From Tropicimonas marinistellae (GTDB lineage Bacteria > Pseudomonadota > Alphaproteobacteria > Rhodobacterales > Rhodobacteraceae), in contig NZ_LNCI01000008.1 of assembly GCF_001509585.1 (NCBI RefSeq), positions 62,001-126,000 on the forward strand: a stretch of 64,000 nt of DNA, in the 5' to 3' direction. Numbering within the stretch: position 1 is the first letter of the stretch; each line of letters starts with the position of its first letter. A program made the translations under genes and the position numbers. The notes under the pieces were generated by a model. It searched no databases. It saw nothing but the letters and a program-made list of their open reading frames with translations, and had not been told where the DNA came from. Shown here in pieces: positions 37,889 to 47,138 of the stretch.

Positions 37889-37899
37889 AGGAGATCCAC

Positions 37900-38511
37900 A
37901 TGAGCGCTTCCTCGGTTCCGGAGCTGCTTCTCGCATCACGTTCGGAAATTCGCGCTGCCCTCCTCCGCAATGCCGGTGTTCCCTTCTCTGTCCTTACGGC
38001 GCCGGTCGATGAAGAGGCCCTGCGCCTGGGGCTGGAAGCCGAAGGAGCGACTCCACGCGAAATGGCCGACCATCTGGCAGAATTCAAAGCGGCCAAGGTC
38101 GCTCGGAAAAACCCCGACAAGCTCGTGCTTGGCTGCGATCAGGTACTGGATTTCGATGGACGGGCGCTCGCCAAACCGCGGGATCCGCAGGAGGCCTCTC
38201 GTCAGATCTCTCTCATGTCCGGCAAACGCCACGATCTTTATTCGGCCACCGTGCTGTTCCACGAGGGTCGGCCGGTTTGGCGCCACATCGGTCATGTACG
38301 CATGACGATGCGCCATCTCTCTGCGGGATACATAGACGATTACGTGACCCGCAATTGGGACGAGATTCGGCATTGTGTCGGTGGCTACCAGTTGGAATCC
38401 GAGGGCGCTCGCCTCTTTGCATCGGTCGAAGGGGACTTCTTCACCGTTCTCGGTCTTCCCTTGTTGCCTCTTCTGGATCATCTTGTCGCGAGGGGGATCT
38501 TGGAAACATGA
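37900..38511 (+). CDS. Maf-family nucleotide pyrophosphatase
   Basis: 203 residues. Maf proteins hydrolyse modified or canonical nucleoside triphosphates (house-cleaning) and were first known for septum inhibition. The LLASRSEIRAALLRNAGVPF start, the CDQVLDFDG metal site and YQLESEGARLF are typical. AAGGAG is perfectly placed before the ATG at 37900. First gene rightward from the putative origin; aroE overlaps it as ATGA. Which of the Maf subtypes it is cannot be settled. Confidence 0.9.
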   Translation: MSASSVPELLLASRSEIRAALLRNAGVPFSVLTAPVDEEALRLGLEAEGATPREMADHLAEFKAAKVARKNPDKLVLGCDQVLDFDGRALAKPRDPQEASRQISLMSGKRHDLYSATVLFHEGRPVWRHIGHVRMTMRHLSAGYIDDYVTRNWDEIRHCVGGYQLESEGARLFASVEGDFFTVLGLPLLPLLDHLVARGILET

Positions 38512-39341
38512 GCGAACGGATACCATTGGCCGGGGTGATCGGTTCCCCGGTGGCGCATTCGCTGTCACCGCGGCTTCATGGCCATTGGCTCAGATCATAC
38601 GGTCTGAAGGGCCATTATGTTCCCCTCGAAGTCGATCCGTCGAATCTCCAGGACGTCCTGCGTATTCTACCCAACATGGGATTTGTCGGGGTCAACGTGA
38701 CGATCCCTCACAAGGAGATGGCGCTCGAACTGGCGAACCTCGTAACAGATCGTGCGGCACTCATCGGAGCTGCCAACACCCTGATATTCTACGAGGACGG
38801 CCGGATTCATGCCGACAACACGGATGGCTACGGATTCCTTGCGAACATTCGGCAGAATATACCGGAGTGGGATGCGTCCTGGGGCCCCGCAGCAGTATTC
38901 GGCGCCGGCGGCGCGTCGCGCGCGATTATCACTGCCCTGCTCGATGCGGGGGCTCCGGAAATAAGGCTAGCCAATCGTACCCGTACCCGCGCCGAAGCGT
39001 TGCGTCTGGAATTCGGTCCACGGATTGTCGTGCATGATTGGGCGCTTTCGGCGCAAATGCTCGATGGCGCCGCAACCGTGGTGAATACGAGCTCGCTCGG
39101 AATGGAGGGTCAGCCGGAATTCAGGATCTCGCTCGACAAACTAGACCCCTCCGCCGTGGTAACAGACATCGTTTACGTCCCACTCAGAACTCCATTCCTC
39201 GAAGCCGCCGCTGCGCGCGGTTGCCGGACTGTCGATGGGTTGGGCATGTTGCTGCACCAAGCTGTTCCCGGCTTCGAACGCTGGTTCGGTCATCGTCCGA
39301 GCGTTGACGACACGCTCCGCCAGGCAGTTCTCGCGCCATGA
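38508..39341 (+). CDS. aroE: Shikimate dehydrogenase
   Basis: 277 residues. NADPH-dependent reduction of 3-dehydroshikimate in aromatic amino acid synthesis. Substrate-binding AHSLSP (16-21), catalytic K69 in [12 protein letters not shown], and the dinucleotide motif [11 protein letters not shown] are present. It overlaps both neighbours by four bases (ATGA), so maf-aroE-coaE-dnaQ are a tight operon of unrelated functions, a long-conserved origin-side arrangement in alphaproteobacteria. Confidence 0.96.
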   Translation: MSERIPLAGVIGSPVAHSLSPRLHGHWLRSYGLKGHYVPLEVDPSNLQDVLRILPNMGFVGVNVTIPHKEMALELANLVTDRAALIGAANTLIFYEDGRIHADNTDGYGFLANIRQNIPEWDASWGPAAVFGAGGASRAIITALLDAGAPEIRLANRTRTRAEALRLEFGPRIVVHDWALSAQMLDGAATVVNTSSLGMEGQPEFRISLDKLDPSAVVTDIVYVPLRTPFLEAAAARGCRTVDGLGMLLHQAVPGFERWFGHRPSVDDTLRQAVLAP

Positions 39342-39931
39342 CCAGACCGTTTCTCATTGGCCTGACTGGCTCTATCGGAATGGGCAAATCGACCACCGCG
39401 GCGATGTTTGCCGACGAAGGTGTCGTTGTCTGGGACGCCGATGCCGCGGTTCACCGAGTCTACGCACCGGGCGGGGCAGCTGTGGAACCGATGCGGAGGC
39501 TGCGACCGCAGGCAATAATCGAGGATTCGGTCAGTCGTCATGCACTCAAGTCGTGGATTGCGGAGGATCCAGCCGCCCTCTCCCGTATCGAAGCGGTGGT
39601 ACACCCGCTCGTCGCCGCGGATCGCGCGCAGTTCATTGAAGAAACGGACGCGCCATACGCGCTTTTCGATATTCCGTTGATGTTTGAAACTGGTATCGAT
39701 GCGCAAATGGACCTGACAGTGGTGGTGTCGGCGCTACCCGCTGAACAACGCCGCCGTGTGCTCGACCGGCCAGGCATGACACCGGAACAGTTCCAGAGGA
39801 TTCTGGCCAAACAGATGCCCGATGCGGAGAAGCGCGCTCGCGCCGATGTGGTGATCGACACATCCACCCTGGATGGAGCACGCGCCCAAGTACGAGACCT
39901 GATGAAGGAGTTGAGAGCCCGCCATGCGTGA
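39338..39931 (+). CDS. coaE: Dephospho-CoA kinase
   Basis: 197 residues. Last step of coenzyme A synthesis, phosphorylating the ribose 3'-OH. P-loop [12 protein letters not shown] with K17; [18 protein letters not shown] is the substrate region, and [12 protein letters not shown] follows. It starts inside the last codons of aroE (ATGA) and overlaps dnaQ by 8 bases (ATGCGTGA). Confidence 0.95.
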   Translation: MTRPFLIGLTGSIGMGKSTTAAMFADEGVVVWDADAAVHRVYAPGGAAVEPMRRLRPQAIIEDSVSRHALKSWIAEDPAALSRIEAVVHPLVAADRAQFIEETDAPYALFDIPLMFETGIDAQMDLTVVVSALPAEQRRRVLDRPGMTPEQFQRILAKQMPDAEKRARADVVIDTSTLDGARAQVRDLMKELRARHA

Positions 39932-40616
39932 AATCGTTATGGACACGGAAACCACCGGACTTGATCCGTTCGACGGGCACCGCATCGTGGAGATCGGTGG
40001 GGTCGAGCTGGAAAATCACGTTCCGACCGGGCGCACCTATCACCAATACATCAATCCGCGACGGGATATGCCGACCGAAGCCTTCGAGGTGCACGGGATA
40101 TCCGAGGAGTTCCTTGCCGACAAACCGCCCTTCGAGGCAGTTGCACAGGCGTTCGTGGATTTCGTCGGTGACGCGGTGCTTGTGATCCACAATGCGCCGT
40201 TCGACATGAAGTTTCTTAACGCCGAACTGGATTGGGCCGGCTTGCCCAAGCTACCGCTATCCCAGGCGCTCGATACGCTTGCAATGGCGCGAAAGCGGTT
40301 CCCCGGGTCCCCATCCTCGCTCGACGCGCTTTGCCGTCGTTTCGGGATCGACAATTCAAACCGGACGTTGCACGGCGCGCTGCTCGACTCCGAGATTTTG
40401 GCCGATGTGTATCTGGAGCTGATTGGTGGGCGCCAACCCGATTTCGCCTTGGCAACGAATGCGGCGAATGCGTCCGGATCGTCCGGCGCAGAATGGCGTC
40501 CGTCTCCGCGCCGCACGCCCTTGCCTCCGCGCCTGACTGAAGAGGAGCGCGTGGCGCATGCGAAACTTGTTGAAAGCCTGGGAGACGACGCTCTCTGGAA
40601 CAGCTCCCGCCGTTAG
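39924..40616 (+). CDS. dnaQ: DNA polymerase III epsilon subunit (proofreading exonuclease)
   Basis: 230 residues. DEDDh 3'-to-5' exonuclease: D7 and E9 in MDTETTGL, then [10 protein letters not shown] with Asp, and the final HGALLDSE motif. After the exonuclease core (to about 180) a basic, proline-rich tail ([13 protein letters not shown]) leads to the C-terminal segment that would contact the alpha subunit. Last gene of the rightward maf-aroE-coaE-dnaQ operon; it converges with secB, 73 bases apart. Confidence 0.95.
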   Translation: MREIVMDTETTGLDPFDGHRIVEIGGVELENHVPTGRTYHQYINPRRDMPTEAFEVHGISEEFLADKPPFEAVAQAFVDFVGDAVLVIHNAPFDMKFLNAELDWAGLPKLPLSQALDTLAMARKRFPGSPSSLDALCRRFGIDNSNRTLHGALLDSEILADVYLELIGGRQPDFALATNAANASGSSGAEWRPSPRRTPLPPRLTEEERVAHAKLVESLGDDALWNSSRR

Positions 40617-40657
40617 GTCGACGCTTCCACCGGAATAGCGCTCGCGAAGGCGGCGCA

Positions 40658-40677
40658 CGGGGCGGTTGCCCGCCCCG
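40658..40677. terminator. Bidirectional hairpin between dnaQ and secB
   Basis: CGGGGCGG and CCGCCCCG form a perfect 8-bp stem with a TTGC/GCAA tetraloop (a GNRA-type loop on the secB transcript), midway between two converging stop codons. There is no U-tract, so it may work with Rho or as an RNA 3'-end stabiliser. Confidence 0.5.
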
Positions 40678-40689
40678 GCGCGCGTTCAA

Positions 40690-41220
40690 TCAGGCGTCCG
40701 CTTGTGCCTTCGCGGCCTGTTCGGCCTGCGCGCGACGGATAAGCTCCTGGCGGTAGAGCGCCACGAAATCGACGTTGTCGAGGTTCAGCGGCGGGAATCC
40801 ACCATCACGGGTGATGTCTGACACGATCCGCCGCACAAAGGGGAACAGCATCCGCGGGCACTCGATCAGCAGGAACGGGTGCAGCTGGGCTTCCGGAACG
40901 TTTTCAATGTGGAAGATCCCGCCGTATTCCAGCTCCATGAGGAAGAGCGGCGCGTCGCCGTCCTTGCTTTTGGATTCGATTTTGAACTTCGTGAGCACCT
41001 CGTATTGGTTCTCGGCAGAGCGCTTCTTGGCGTCGAGGTTCACCTGCACCTGTACGTCCGGTTGGACTTCGCCGCCCACGCCCTTCTGAACAACGATGTT
41101 TTCGAACGAGAGGTCCCGGATAAACTGCCCCAGAACCCGCATCGCGGGCGGTTTTTGTTGTTGCGCTTCGCTTCCGTCGCCCGTTTGGGGCGCAGCGCTC
41201 TCGTTGGGTTGATCCGACAT
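40690..41220 (-). CDS. secB: Protein-export chaperone SecB
   Basis: 176 residues. Tetrameric chaperone that keeps precursors unfolded and delivers them to SecA. An acidic, Gln-rich N-terminus (1-25) is followed by the core (VLGQFIRDLSFEN, VQVNLDAKK, ELEYGGIF, IECPRMLFPFVRRIVSDITRDGGFPPLNLDNVDF split by short gaps). GGGAGAG precedes the ATG. It is the second gene after fxsA, 61 bases away on the same strand. Confidence 0.96.
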   Translation of the reverse strand: MSDQPNESAAPQTGDGSEAQQQKPPAMRVLGQFIRDLSFENIVVQKGVGGEVQPDVQVQVNLDAKKRSAENQYEVLTKFKIESKSKDGDAPLFLMELEYGGIFHIENVPEAQLHPFLLIECPRMLFPFVRRIVSDITRDGGFPPLNLDNVDFVALYRQELIRRAQAEQAAKAQADA

Positions 41221-41281
41221 CTTACTCTCCCGAAATCTGTCTTTAGGCTTGCAGCGGCTCTATCAAAACAGCGTGAAGGTC

Positions 41282-41767
41282 TCAATCCCGAGTCCAGCCG
41301 GAGGGGCCTTGATGCCGCCTAGGCTCCGGTTCGATCTCGGAAAACTCACCGTCTATCACGTCGTCCGGCCGGGTCTGGCCAGACTGATAGGTCCGTCCTT
41401 GAAACGTCGCCGTGCCCTGGACGACCACGCGTGAACGTACCCAGCGAAAGACCCGCTCCCGGACGGACGGGACCAGCAGCGAAAACCCGACGGCATCAGT
41501 GAAAAACCCAGGAGTCAGCAAAAGTGCGCCAGAAAACAGGATCATTGCGCCATGCGCCAAAGGTTCGGTTGGGTCGTTCAGCGTGTTGAAGGAACTCTGC
41601 ACTTGCCGCAACACGTCGCGTCCCTGCTGTTTGACGAGCCAGGTACCGAGAATGGCCGTCACAACCACGATAAGAAGCGTCCATCCGAGCCCCAGAAACG
41701 AGCCGACGCGAATAAAAAGCGCAATTTCGATCAGTGGCACGGCGATGAATAGCAGCAACAAGGGCAT
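41282..41767 (-). CDS. fxsA: FxsA-family membrane protein
   Basis: 161 residues. Polytopic membrane protein; E. coli FxsA overproduction relieves exclusion of phage T7 by the F plasmid, but the normal role is unknown. The core LLFIAVPLIEIALFIRVG, GTWLVKQQGRDVL and GALLLTPGFFTDAVGF is typical; a variable charged tail follows residue 110. GGAGGA lies upstream of the ATG. Divergent from timA with 107 bases between the starts. Confidence 0.92.
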   Translation of the reverse strand: MPLLLLFIAVPLIEIALFIRVGSFLGLGWTLLIVVVTAILGTWLVKQQGRDVLRQVQSSFNTLNDPTEPLAHGAMILFSGALLLTPGFFTDAVGFSLLVPSVRERVFRWVRSRVVVQGTATFQGRTYQSGQTRPDDVIDGEFSEIEPEPRRHQGPSGWTRD

Positions 41768-41874
41768 TGGCTTCCTCCGCGATGGGTTACGTTTGTGGAC
41801 TTGTTATCCCCGACCGCTTACATAAGTGCCGGGTGGGCGATATACCAACCCGGCGATTAGAAAAGAGGACCTCG

Positions 41875-42543
41875 ATGAGTGCTGCCGTGATCCAGCTCCT
41901 GGTTTTGGCCGGGATCGCGATTTTCCTGATCCTACGATTGCGGTCTGTCCTCGGAACGCGCGAAGGGTTTGAAAAACCGCCGCTTTCGGCGAGCGAAGCG
42001 AAACAGGGGAAGGTTTCGGACCGGCCGGACCTTGAGGTGATCGAAGGCGGACCCGACCGCGACATCACCGATCACGTGCCGGAAGGGAGTTCTGCGGCGC
42101 TTGCCCTGGCGCAGATGAAGCGTGTGGAACCCTCTTTCAGCGTGCATGAATTCCTGCAAGGGGCCCGTGGCGCCTACGAAATGATCCTTATGGCTTTCGA
42201 AAATGGCGAGTTGGAGCGCATTGAACCCTATCTGGATTCCGACGTTCGGGATGCCTTTGCCGAGGTGATCTCGCAGCGCGAGGCGCAGGGCATCACGGTT
42301 GACTCGAATTTCGTCGGAGTGCGGGAGCTGACCCTGACCGGGGCCGAACTCGATGCCGGCTCAAATCTCGCCGAGATCACTGTGCGTTTCGTTGGCGAGA
42401 TGACTCACATCGTGCGCGACGCAAACGGAACGGTGCTGGAAGGCAGCGAGACCGAGATCAAGCGCCAGCGCGATGTCTGGACGTTCGCTCGCAAGATGGG
42501 CACCGGCGACCCGAATTGGCAGCTCGTCGCGACTGGCGAATGA
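41875..42543 (+). CDS. timA: Tim44/TimA-family putative adaptor protein
   Basis: 222 residues. One N-terminal membrane helix (about 4-20, VIQLLVLAGIAIFLILRL), a variable linker, then a Tim44-like domain (about 85-220) with FLQGARGAYEMILMAFENGELE and a beta-sheet region. It resembles the mitochondrial import motor subunit Tim44; the bacterial role is an inner-membrane protein of unknown partner. AAGAGG precedes the ATG at 41875. Its position between fxsA and smr near the origin is conserved in alphaproteobacteria. Confidence 0.88.
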   Translation: MSAAVIQLLVLAGIAIFLILRLRSVLGTREGFEKPPLSASEAKQGKVSDRPDLEVIEGGPDRDITDHVPEGSSAALALAQMKRVEPSFSVHEFLQGARGAYEMILMAFENGELERIEPYLDSDVRDAFAEVISQREAQGITVDSNFVGVRELTLTGAELDAGSNLAEITVRFVGEMTHIVRDANGTVLEGSETEIKRQRDVWTFARKMGTGDPNWQLVATGE

Positions 42544-42671
42544 TTTCCCAGCGACGATCCCTGAGAAATTGCGCTGACTGATGTTCCTGGACGGCGTCGA
42601 TCACGGCGCCGCTGCGCCTCCGGGCCATTTCGCCGGTCGTGCTCTCGTGTTTCTACGGGAGTGATTGCGCA

Positions 42672-43283
42672 ATGTCTCGCAAACGCCAACCCCGCCGGCT
42701 TAGCAACGACGATCTCGCCATCTGGCGCCGGGTAACCGGCACCGCCAATCCGCTGCATCCCGCCACAAAGACCCACACACGCGAAGAACCGCAAGAGCAA
42801 CGACCCGCGCCCGCCTCGGAAGCGGTTTCCGACCCCGTTCCACGGTTTCGGATCGGGCAGCATGTCAGCTACGATCATTCGAAAGGCCACAACCTGACGC
42901 CGACTCTGGAGGCGCGTCTGGCTACGCAGCCTGTCCGCATGGATCGCAAGACGTTTGGGAAGATGAAGCGTGGCAAGCTTCGTCCCGAACGCAAGATCGA
43001 CTTGCATGGGATGACCTTGGCACAGGCCCATCCGGCGCTCAGCCGCTTCCTCATTTCCGCCCATGCTGACGGGTGCCGTTTGGTACTCGTGGTGACGGGA
43101 AAGGGCAGCAGGAATCATGATGACGGCGGTCCGATTCCGATGCCGCGGGGTGTTCTGCGCAACCAGGTGCCGCAGTGGCTCCGCATGGCTCCGCTCGCTT
43201 CCCTTGTTCTGCAAGTTTCAGATGCGCACCAGAGCCACGGCGGGTCAGGCGCGTATTACGTCTACCTCTCCCGTCGGCGCTAA
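42672..43283 (+). CDS. Smr-domain DNA/RNA-binding nuclease-like protein
   Basis: 203 residues. A basic N-terminal half, then an Smr domain (about 110-200) with KIDLHGMTLAQAH and VVTGKGSR. Smr domains are related to the C-terminal MutS2 domain and can nick DNA or RNA. GGGAG is upstream of the ATG at 42672. The last 39 bases overlap the end of the MFS gene on the other strand. In relatives mltA often sits between timA and smr; only 128 bases separate them here and no mltA is present. Confidence 0.88.
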   Translation: MSRKRQPRRLSNDDLAIWRRVTGTANPLHPATKTHTREEPQEQRPAPASEAVSDPVPRFRIGQHVSYDHSKGHNLTPTLEARLATQPVRMDRKTFGKMKRGKLRPERKIDLHGMTLAQAHPALSRFLISAHADGCRLVLVVTGKGSRNHDDGGPIPMPRGVLRNQVPQWLRMAPLASLVLQVSDAHQSHGGSGAYYVYLSRRR

Positions 43284-44483
43284 CCGTCGTGCGCCCTGCC
43301 GCAATGCTACCGCTGCGAGCACCGTCGCGGCGAGGCAGTAGATCGCGATGAATTTCATCTGGCTGTCAAACTCGAAACCGGCATCGATGGCCAAGCCAGT
43401 CACCACCGGCCCGACGGCGCTTCCGAATACCAGAACGGCAGATGCCATGGCTTTGATCGAGCCCAAGTGCCGCGTGCCGTAGAACTCCGCCCAGAAGGCA
43501 TTCGGTAGCGTCGAGTTTGCGCCCGACGTCATTCCCACCGCGGCCATCCCCAAGGCAATCCCGGTGGCACCGCCCGCCCCGGCGAGCACGAGAAAGCCCA
43601 CTGAGATCGGCAGCAGCAAGAACGGCAGCAATCGCGCAGTGCCCAACCAATCCAATGCGATGCCACTGACGACCATCGTCGCGACGGCACAAGCGGTGTA
43701 GACCGGAAACATGGCCACGAGCGTCAAATGGCTGATCTGTTTGATCTCCGCCAGGTGAACCTGATGGAAAAACAACGCGGTAACGAATGTCGCGGGCGCC
43801 AGCATCAGCGGCAGCACGCACCAGAAGACGCCGTTCCGCAGCACCGACCTGCGATCCCACTGGCGCCCGTCCATGCCGACTGCCGAACTCGCCTCGATAT
43901 CCGCCTGTGGTGTGCGTTCGTGGCGCAACAGGGAAAGGAGCAGCGGAACTACCATCAGGATAAGCAGCGCCGCCAGACCCCAAAGGCTCCGCCATGAAAA
44001 AACACCGAGCAGTGCCACGAAGCCGATCGGTGCAAGGGATTCACCCAGGGTAACGCCCAGCGTGGCAACCGACAGCGCCTTGCCGCGGCTCGCGACGAAC
44101 CAGCGGCCCATGGCAACGATGGCAATGTGGATTGTCATCCCCTGCCCGGCCAATCTCAGTGCGAAGATGACCACCGGCAGCGCCCAGGCACCGGGAACCG
44201 CCGCCATGGCAAGGCAGGCCGCGGCGAAAAACGGTAGCACCACCAGTACCAACTCCCGCACGCGGAAGCGGTCGGTCAGGGTACCGGCCCAGACCATGAC
44301 GATCGCCGAGGCCAGCGTTCCGGCCGAGTAGATCGCACCCCATGCGCCGTGGCTCAGGCCAAATGCGGCGCGAATCTCCCCGGCGAAGATCGAGATAAAG
44401 AACGTCTGCCCAAAACTGGACGTGAGTGTGAGAAAAAAGCCTGCTGCAAGCCACGTCGCGTTCTGGCGAAGAAATCCCAGCAT
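43245..44483 (-). CDS. Major facilitator superfamily transporter
   Basis: 412 residues with about 12 membrane helices. The loop between helices 2 and 3 carries GTLTDRFRVRELVLV, a version of the MFS motif A. No sequence feature points to a substrate; fold and helix number suggest an organic-acid or nitrate/oxalate-type transporter, with low confidence. It starts four bases after the DUF900 hydrolase gene and is probably co-transcribed with it. It overlaps smr by 39 bases at the 3' ends. Confidence 0.88.
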   Translation of the reverse strand: MLGFLRQNATWLAAGFFLTLTSSFGQTFFISIFAGEIRAAFGLSHGAWGAIYSAGTLASAIVMVWAGTLTDRFRVRELVLVVLPFFAAACLAMAAVPGAWALPVVIFALRLAGQGMTIHIAIVAMGRWFVASRGKALSVATLGVTLGESLAPIGFVALLGVFSWRSLWGLAALLILMVVPLLLSLLRHERTPQADIEASSAVGMDGRQWDRRSVLRNGVFWCVLPLMLAPATFVTALFFHQVHLAEIKQISHLTLVAMFPVYTACAVATMVVSGIALDWLGTARLLPFLLLPISVGFLVLAGAGGATGIALGMAAVGMTSGANSTLPNAFWAEFYGTRHLGSIKAMASAVLVFGSAVGPVVTGLAIDAGFEFDSQMKFIAIYCLAATVLAAVALRQGARRLAPTGEVDVIRA

Positions 44484-44487
44484 CCGG

Positions 44488-45609
44488 TCAGTTCACCGTT
44501 TCCGAAATCGCTGTGACGGGTTCCATGATGATTTCTGTCGCGTTCTGCACTGTGAGGACGGTACCGGAAATCAAACCGGCACGCCCTGAATCGGCAGCCT
44601 GAAAGGCATCGTTCATCGATTCGACATTCTGCATGATGCTGAGGAACGTCGGAGACGTCACGACACCCATGTGGGAATTGTCGACATCCACGAGTTGCGT
44701 TGCATTCACCACTGTCACGTTCAGGTCAGACACGGGATCCGCCGTCGGGATATTGCCCAGCCGCGAGGTCTGGCCGGTAAGCCGTGCCGACAGCTTCAAC
44801 GCGCGGTCGCGCGATGACGTGGTTATCACGAACCGTTCGGGCAGCGTGCCGACATCCGCAACCTGGGCGCGGAAAACATCCACGTCTATGTCGGGGGACA
44901 TCAGCGCGATGCCGCCAATCCTGTCCCAGACCGGGCCTTTGCCTTCGAGAGCCATTTGCCGAAGGGTCTCCATAGTCAATTGCGACCCCATCGAATGTGC
45001 CACGAGGATTATCGTCGTTGCGCCCGCGCGCGTGATTTCTTCCAGGAGGTTCTTGAGCCCGTCCCGCGCGAAAAGTGCGCTGTCCCGGTCGTAGGCATAC
45101 CGCAGCGGATGGCCACGCGACGGCCAGGAATAGCTCACGGGAACGGCGGTGAACCCGATATCGTTGGCCATTTGTGCCGTGCGAAAGACGCTGTCGCCGA
45201 AAGTGTTGTTGAAACCGTGAATGAAGACGACGACCTCGCCTTGTGCCTCGGGCGTCGAGCGAAGACGGTCTGCCAGCGCGTGGCGGAAACTCTGGTGGTT
45301 GGCATAATGATCGATGCGGGTCACGGCGAATTCCCGGGCCGGGTCGCGCCCGCCGCGCGCGATTTCCACCAGTCCGGGTTCGTGGGAAAGCGGAACGGAG
45401 ACGTCGAACCGTGCAAAACTCAATTCACCGCGTTCAGACGGGTGAAAGAGGCCGTCCGGTGTTTTCGCGCGCGTCGTACCCGCCAGTATTTCGATTCTTT
45501 CGCCGTCGTCGCTCCGGGCCGCGACGGGCGTAATATCCGCTCGCGGCGTACAGGCCGCGAAGGTCACGCCACAAAGCGCGGCAACGCACAGTGATCTTCG
45601 ACGATTCAT
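44488..45609 (-). CDS. DUF900-family alpha/beta hydrolase, lipoprotein
   Basis: 373 residues. Signal peptide with lipobox TFAAC (Cys20), so a lipid-anchored envelope protein. The alpha/beta hydrolase core has VVVFIHGFNNTFGD (oxyanion region) and the nucleophile elbow AHSMGSQ with its Ser; His and Asp of the triad are expected near VDVDNSHMGV. The DUF900 family has no settled substrate. Upstream of an MFS gene by four bases; its own upstream neighbour is hslU, 56 bases away on the same strand. Confidence 0.86.
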   Translation of the reverse strand: MNRRRSLCVAALCGVTFAACTPRADITPVAARSDDGERIEILAGTTRAKTPDGLFHPSERGELSFARFDVSVPLSHEPGLVEIARGGRDPAREFAVTRIDHYANHQSFRHALADRLRSTPEAQGEVVVFIHGFNNTFGDSVFRTAQMANDIGFTAVPVSYSWPSRGHPLRYAYDRDSALFARDGLKNLLEEITRAGATTIILVAHSMGSQLTMETLRQMALEGKGPVWDRIGGIALMSPDIDVDVFRAQVADVGTLPERFVITTSSRDRALKLSARLTGQTSRLGNIPTADPVSDLNVTVVNATQLVDVDNSHMGVVTSPTFLSIMQNVESMNDAFQAADSGRAGLISGTVLTVQNATEIIMEPVTAISETVN

Positions 45610-45665
45610 ACCGCCTGCCTAGCCCAGCGGCGTGGCGTGATCCATGCTATTCGCGACGGCCGGCG

Positions 45666-46973
45666 CTACAGAACGTACCGGCTCAGATCGGCTGAACGCG
45701 CAAGTTCGCCAAGGTTTTCCTCGACGAAGGCAGTATCGACCGAAACGGTTTGTCCCATACGGTCGGGTGCCGCGAAGCTCAGCTCCTCGAAGACCCGTTC
45801 CATCACCGTGTACAGCCGTCGCGCACCGATATTCTCGACGGACTCGTTTACCTCGGCCGCGATCCGCGCCAGGGCCGCGATCCCGTCGTCGGTGAAGCTC
45901 ACCGTCACCTCTTCCGTCTGCATCAGCGCCGTGTACTGCCGGGTCAGCGCATTGTCGGTTTCGGTCAGGATGCGCACGAAATCGGCCTCGGTCAGCGCGC
46001 GCAACTCCACCCGGATCGGCAACCGGCCCTGCAATTCGGGCAAAAGGTCCGACGGTTTTGCAATGTGGAACGCCCCGGACGCGATGAACAGGATGTGGTC
46101 GGTCTTCACCGGCCCGTGCTTGGTACTCACTGTGGTACCTTCGATGAGCGGCAGCAGGTCCCGCTGCACGCCCTCTCGGCTGACGTCGCCGCCGCGTGCT
46201 TCCTGACGGGCACAGACCTTGTCGATCTCATCGATGAAGACGATGCCGTTCTCCTGCACCGATTCCAGCGCGACCTTGGTCACGGTTTCGTCGTCGAGGA
46301 GTTTGTCCGCTTCTTCCGAGATCAACACCTCGTAGCTGTCGGCCACGGTCAGCCGCCGTTTCACCGTGCGCCCGCCGAACGCTTTGCCGAAGATTGATCC
46401 GAGGTCCATCGCGCCCATATTGGCGCCTGGCTGGCCCGGAATCTCGAACATCGGCATCGATGGGCCGGATTCAGCGACCTCCAATTCGATCACCGTGTCA
46501 TCCAACTCGCCGCGCTTCAGCTTGCCCCGGAACATCTCCCGTGTCTGCTCACGGGCGTCGGTCCCTGCAATTGCCTCCAGCACGCGATCCTCGGCGTTCT
46601 GGTGCGCTTTTGCCTTCACCTCGTCGCGCATGAACTCGCGGGTCTGCTGGATTGCCGCGTCCACCAGATCGCGAATGATCTGTTCGACATCGCGTCCGAC
46701 GTACCCCACTTCGGTGAACTTCGTCGCCTCAACCTTGATGAAAGGCGCGCGTGCCAGCTTCGCCAGCCGCCGCGAAATCTCCGTCTTGCCGACGCCAGTG
46801 GGGCCGATCATCAGGATGTTTTTCGGGTACACTTCCTCGCGCAGATCGTCCGAAAGCTGTTTGCGCCGCCAGCGATTGCGCAGCGCGACCGCCACCGCCC
46901 GCTTGGCGTCTTTCTGTCCGATGATGAAACGATCGAGCTCGCTCACGATCTCACGGGGGGTCAGGTCGGTCAT
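45666..46973 (-). CDS. hslU: HslU ATPase of the HslUV protease
   Basis: 435 residues. Unfoldase partner of HslV. AAA+ domain with Walker [11 protein letters not shown], Walker [12 protein letters not shown] and sensor [11 protein letters not shown]; the N-terminal [17 protein letters not shown] is standard. The conserved C-terminal tail ends in RYVL, which docks into HslV. AGAGGAC precedes the ATG. The gene is 4.2 kb from hslV, separated by five other genes, which is unusual because the two normally form one operon. Confidence 0.97.
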   Translation of the reverse strand: MTDLTPREIVSELDRFIIGQKDAKRAVAVALRNRWRRKQLSDDLREEVYPKNILMIGPTGVGKTEISRRLAKLARAPFIKVEATKFTEVGYVGRDVEQIIRDLVDAAIQQTREFMRDEVKAKAHQNAEDRVLEAIAGTDAREQTREMFRGKLKRGELDDTVIELEVAESGPSMPMFEIPGQPGANMGAMDLGSIFGKAFGGRTVKRRLTVADSYEVLISEEADKLLDDETVTKVALESVQENGIVFIDEIDKVCARQEARGGDVSREGVQRDLLPLIEGTTVSTKHGPVKTDHILFIASGAFHIAKPSDLLPELQGRLPIRVELRALTEADFVRILTETDNALTRQYTALMQTEEVTVSFTDDGIAALARIAAEVNESVENIGARRLYTVMERVFEELSFAAPDRMGQTVSVDTAFVEENLGELARSADLSRYVL

Positions 46974-47138
46974 GTCCTCTGCCTTCTCTTGTCCGGGCCT
47001 AGGTAATCATGTCCGGCGCAGACGCAAGCCCGCACGCTTGCAACCTGCCTATTTGGACTCTTGCCCGAACGGCTCATGCTGGGGCTAACTGGGACAAGGC
47101 AGCTCGAACAACAATTAACAACAGGCAGGGTTTCAGCC

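Larger units (their letters stand above)
37485..37899. other. Putative chromosomal replication origin (oriC), gene-free 415 bp
   Basis: No credible gene. Two AT-rich blocks stand out: 37521-37560 (about 72% AT, with a purine run of A and G) and 37651-37690 (about 75% AT), both counted by eye in a genome above 60% GC. Near-consensus DnaA boxes are at 37578 and 37880, weaker ones at 37845 and 37892. Four GANTC sites (37589, 37688, 37705, 37738) lie within about 155 bp, as expected for CcrM-linked control. Genes on both sides point away, parS sites are 3-5 kb off, and hemJ/maf/aroE/coaE/dnaQ are typical origin neighbours in alphaproteobacteria. Inference, not proof. Confidence 0.7.

Noticed and set aside
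37783-37899. 39-residue upstream extension of Maf into the origin region
   Set aside because: The ATG at 37900 has an ideal AAGGAG; the extension is not Maf-like and would cover DnaA-box candidates.
37674-38120. Small open frames inside the origin region
   Set aside because: Translations on either strand have no domain, no start signal and biased composition.
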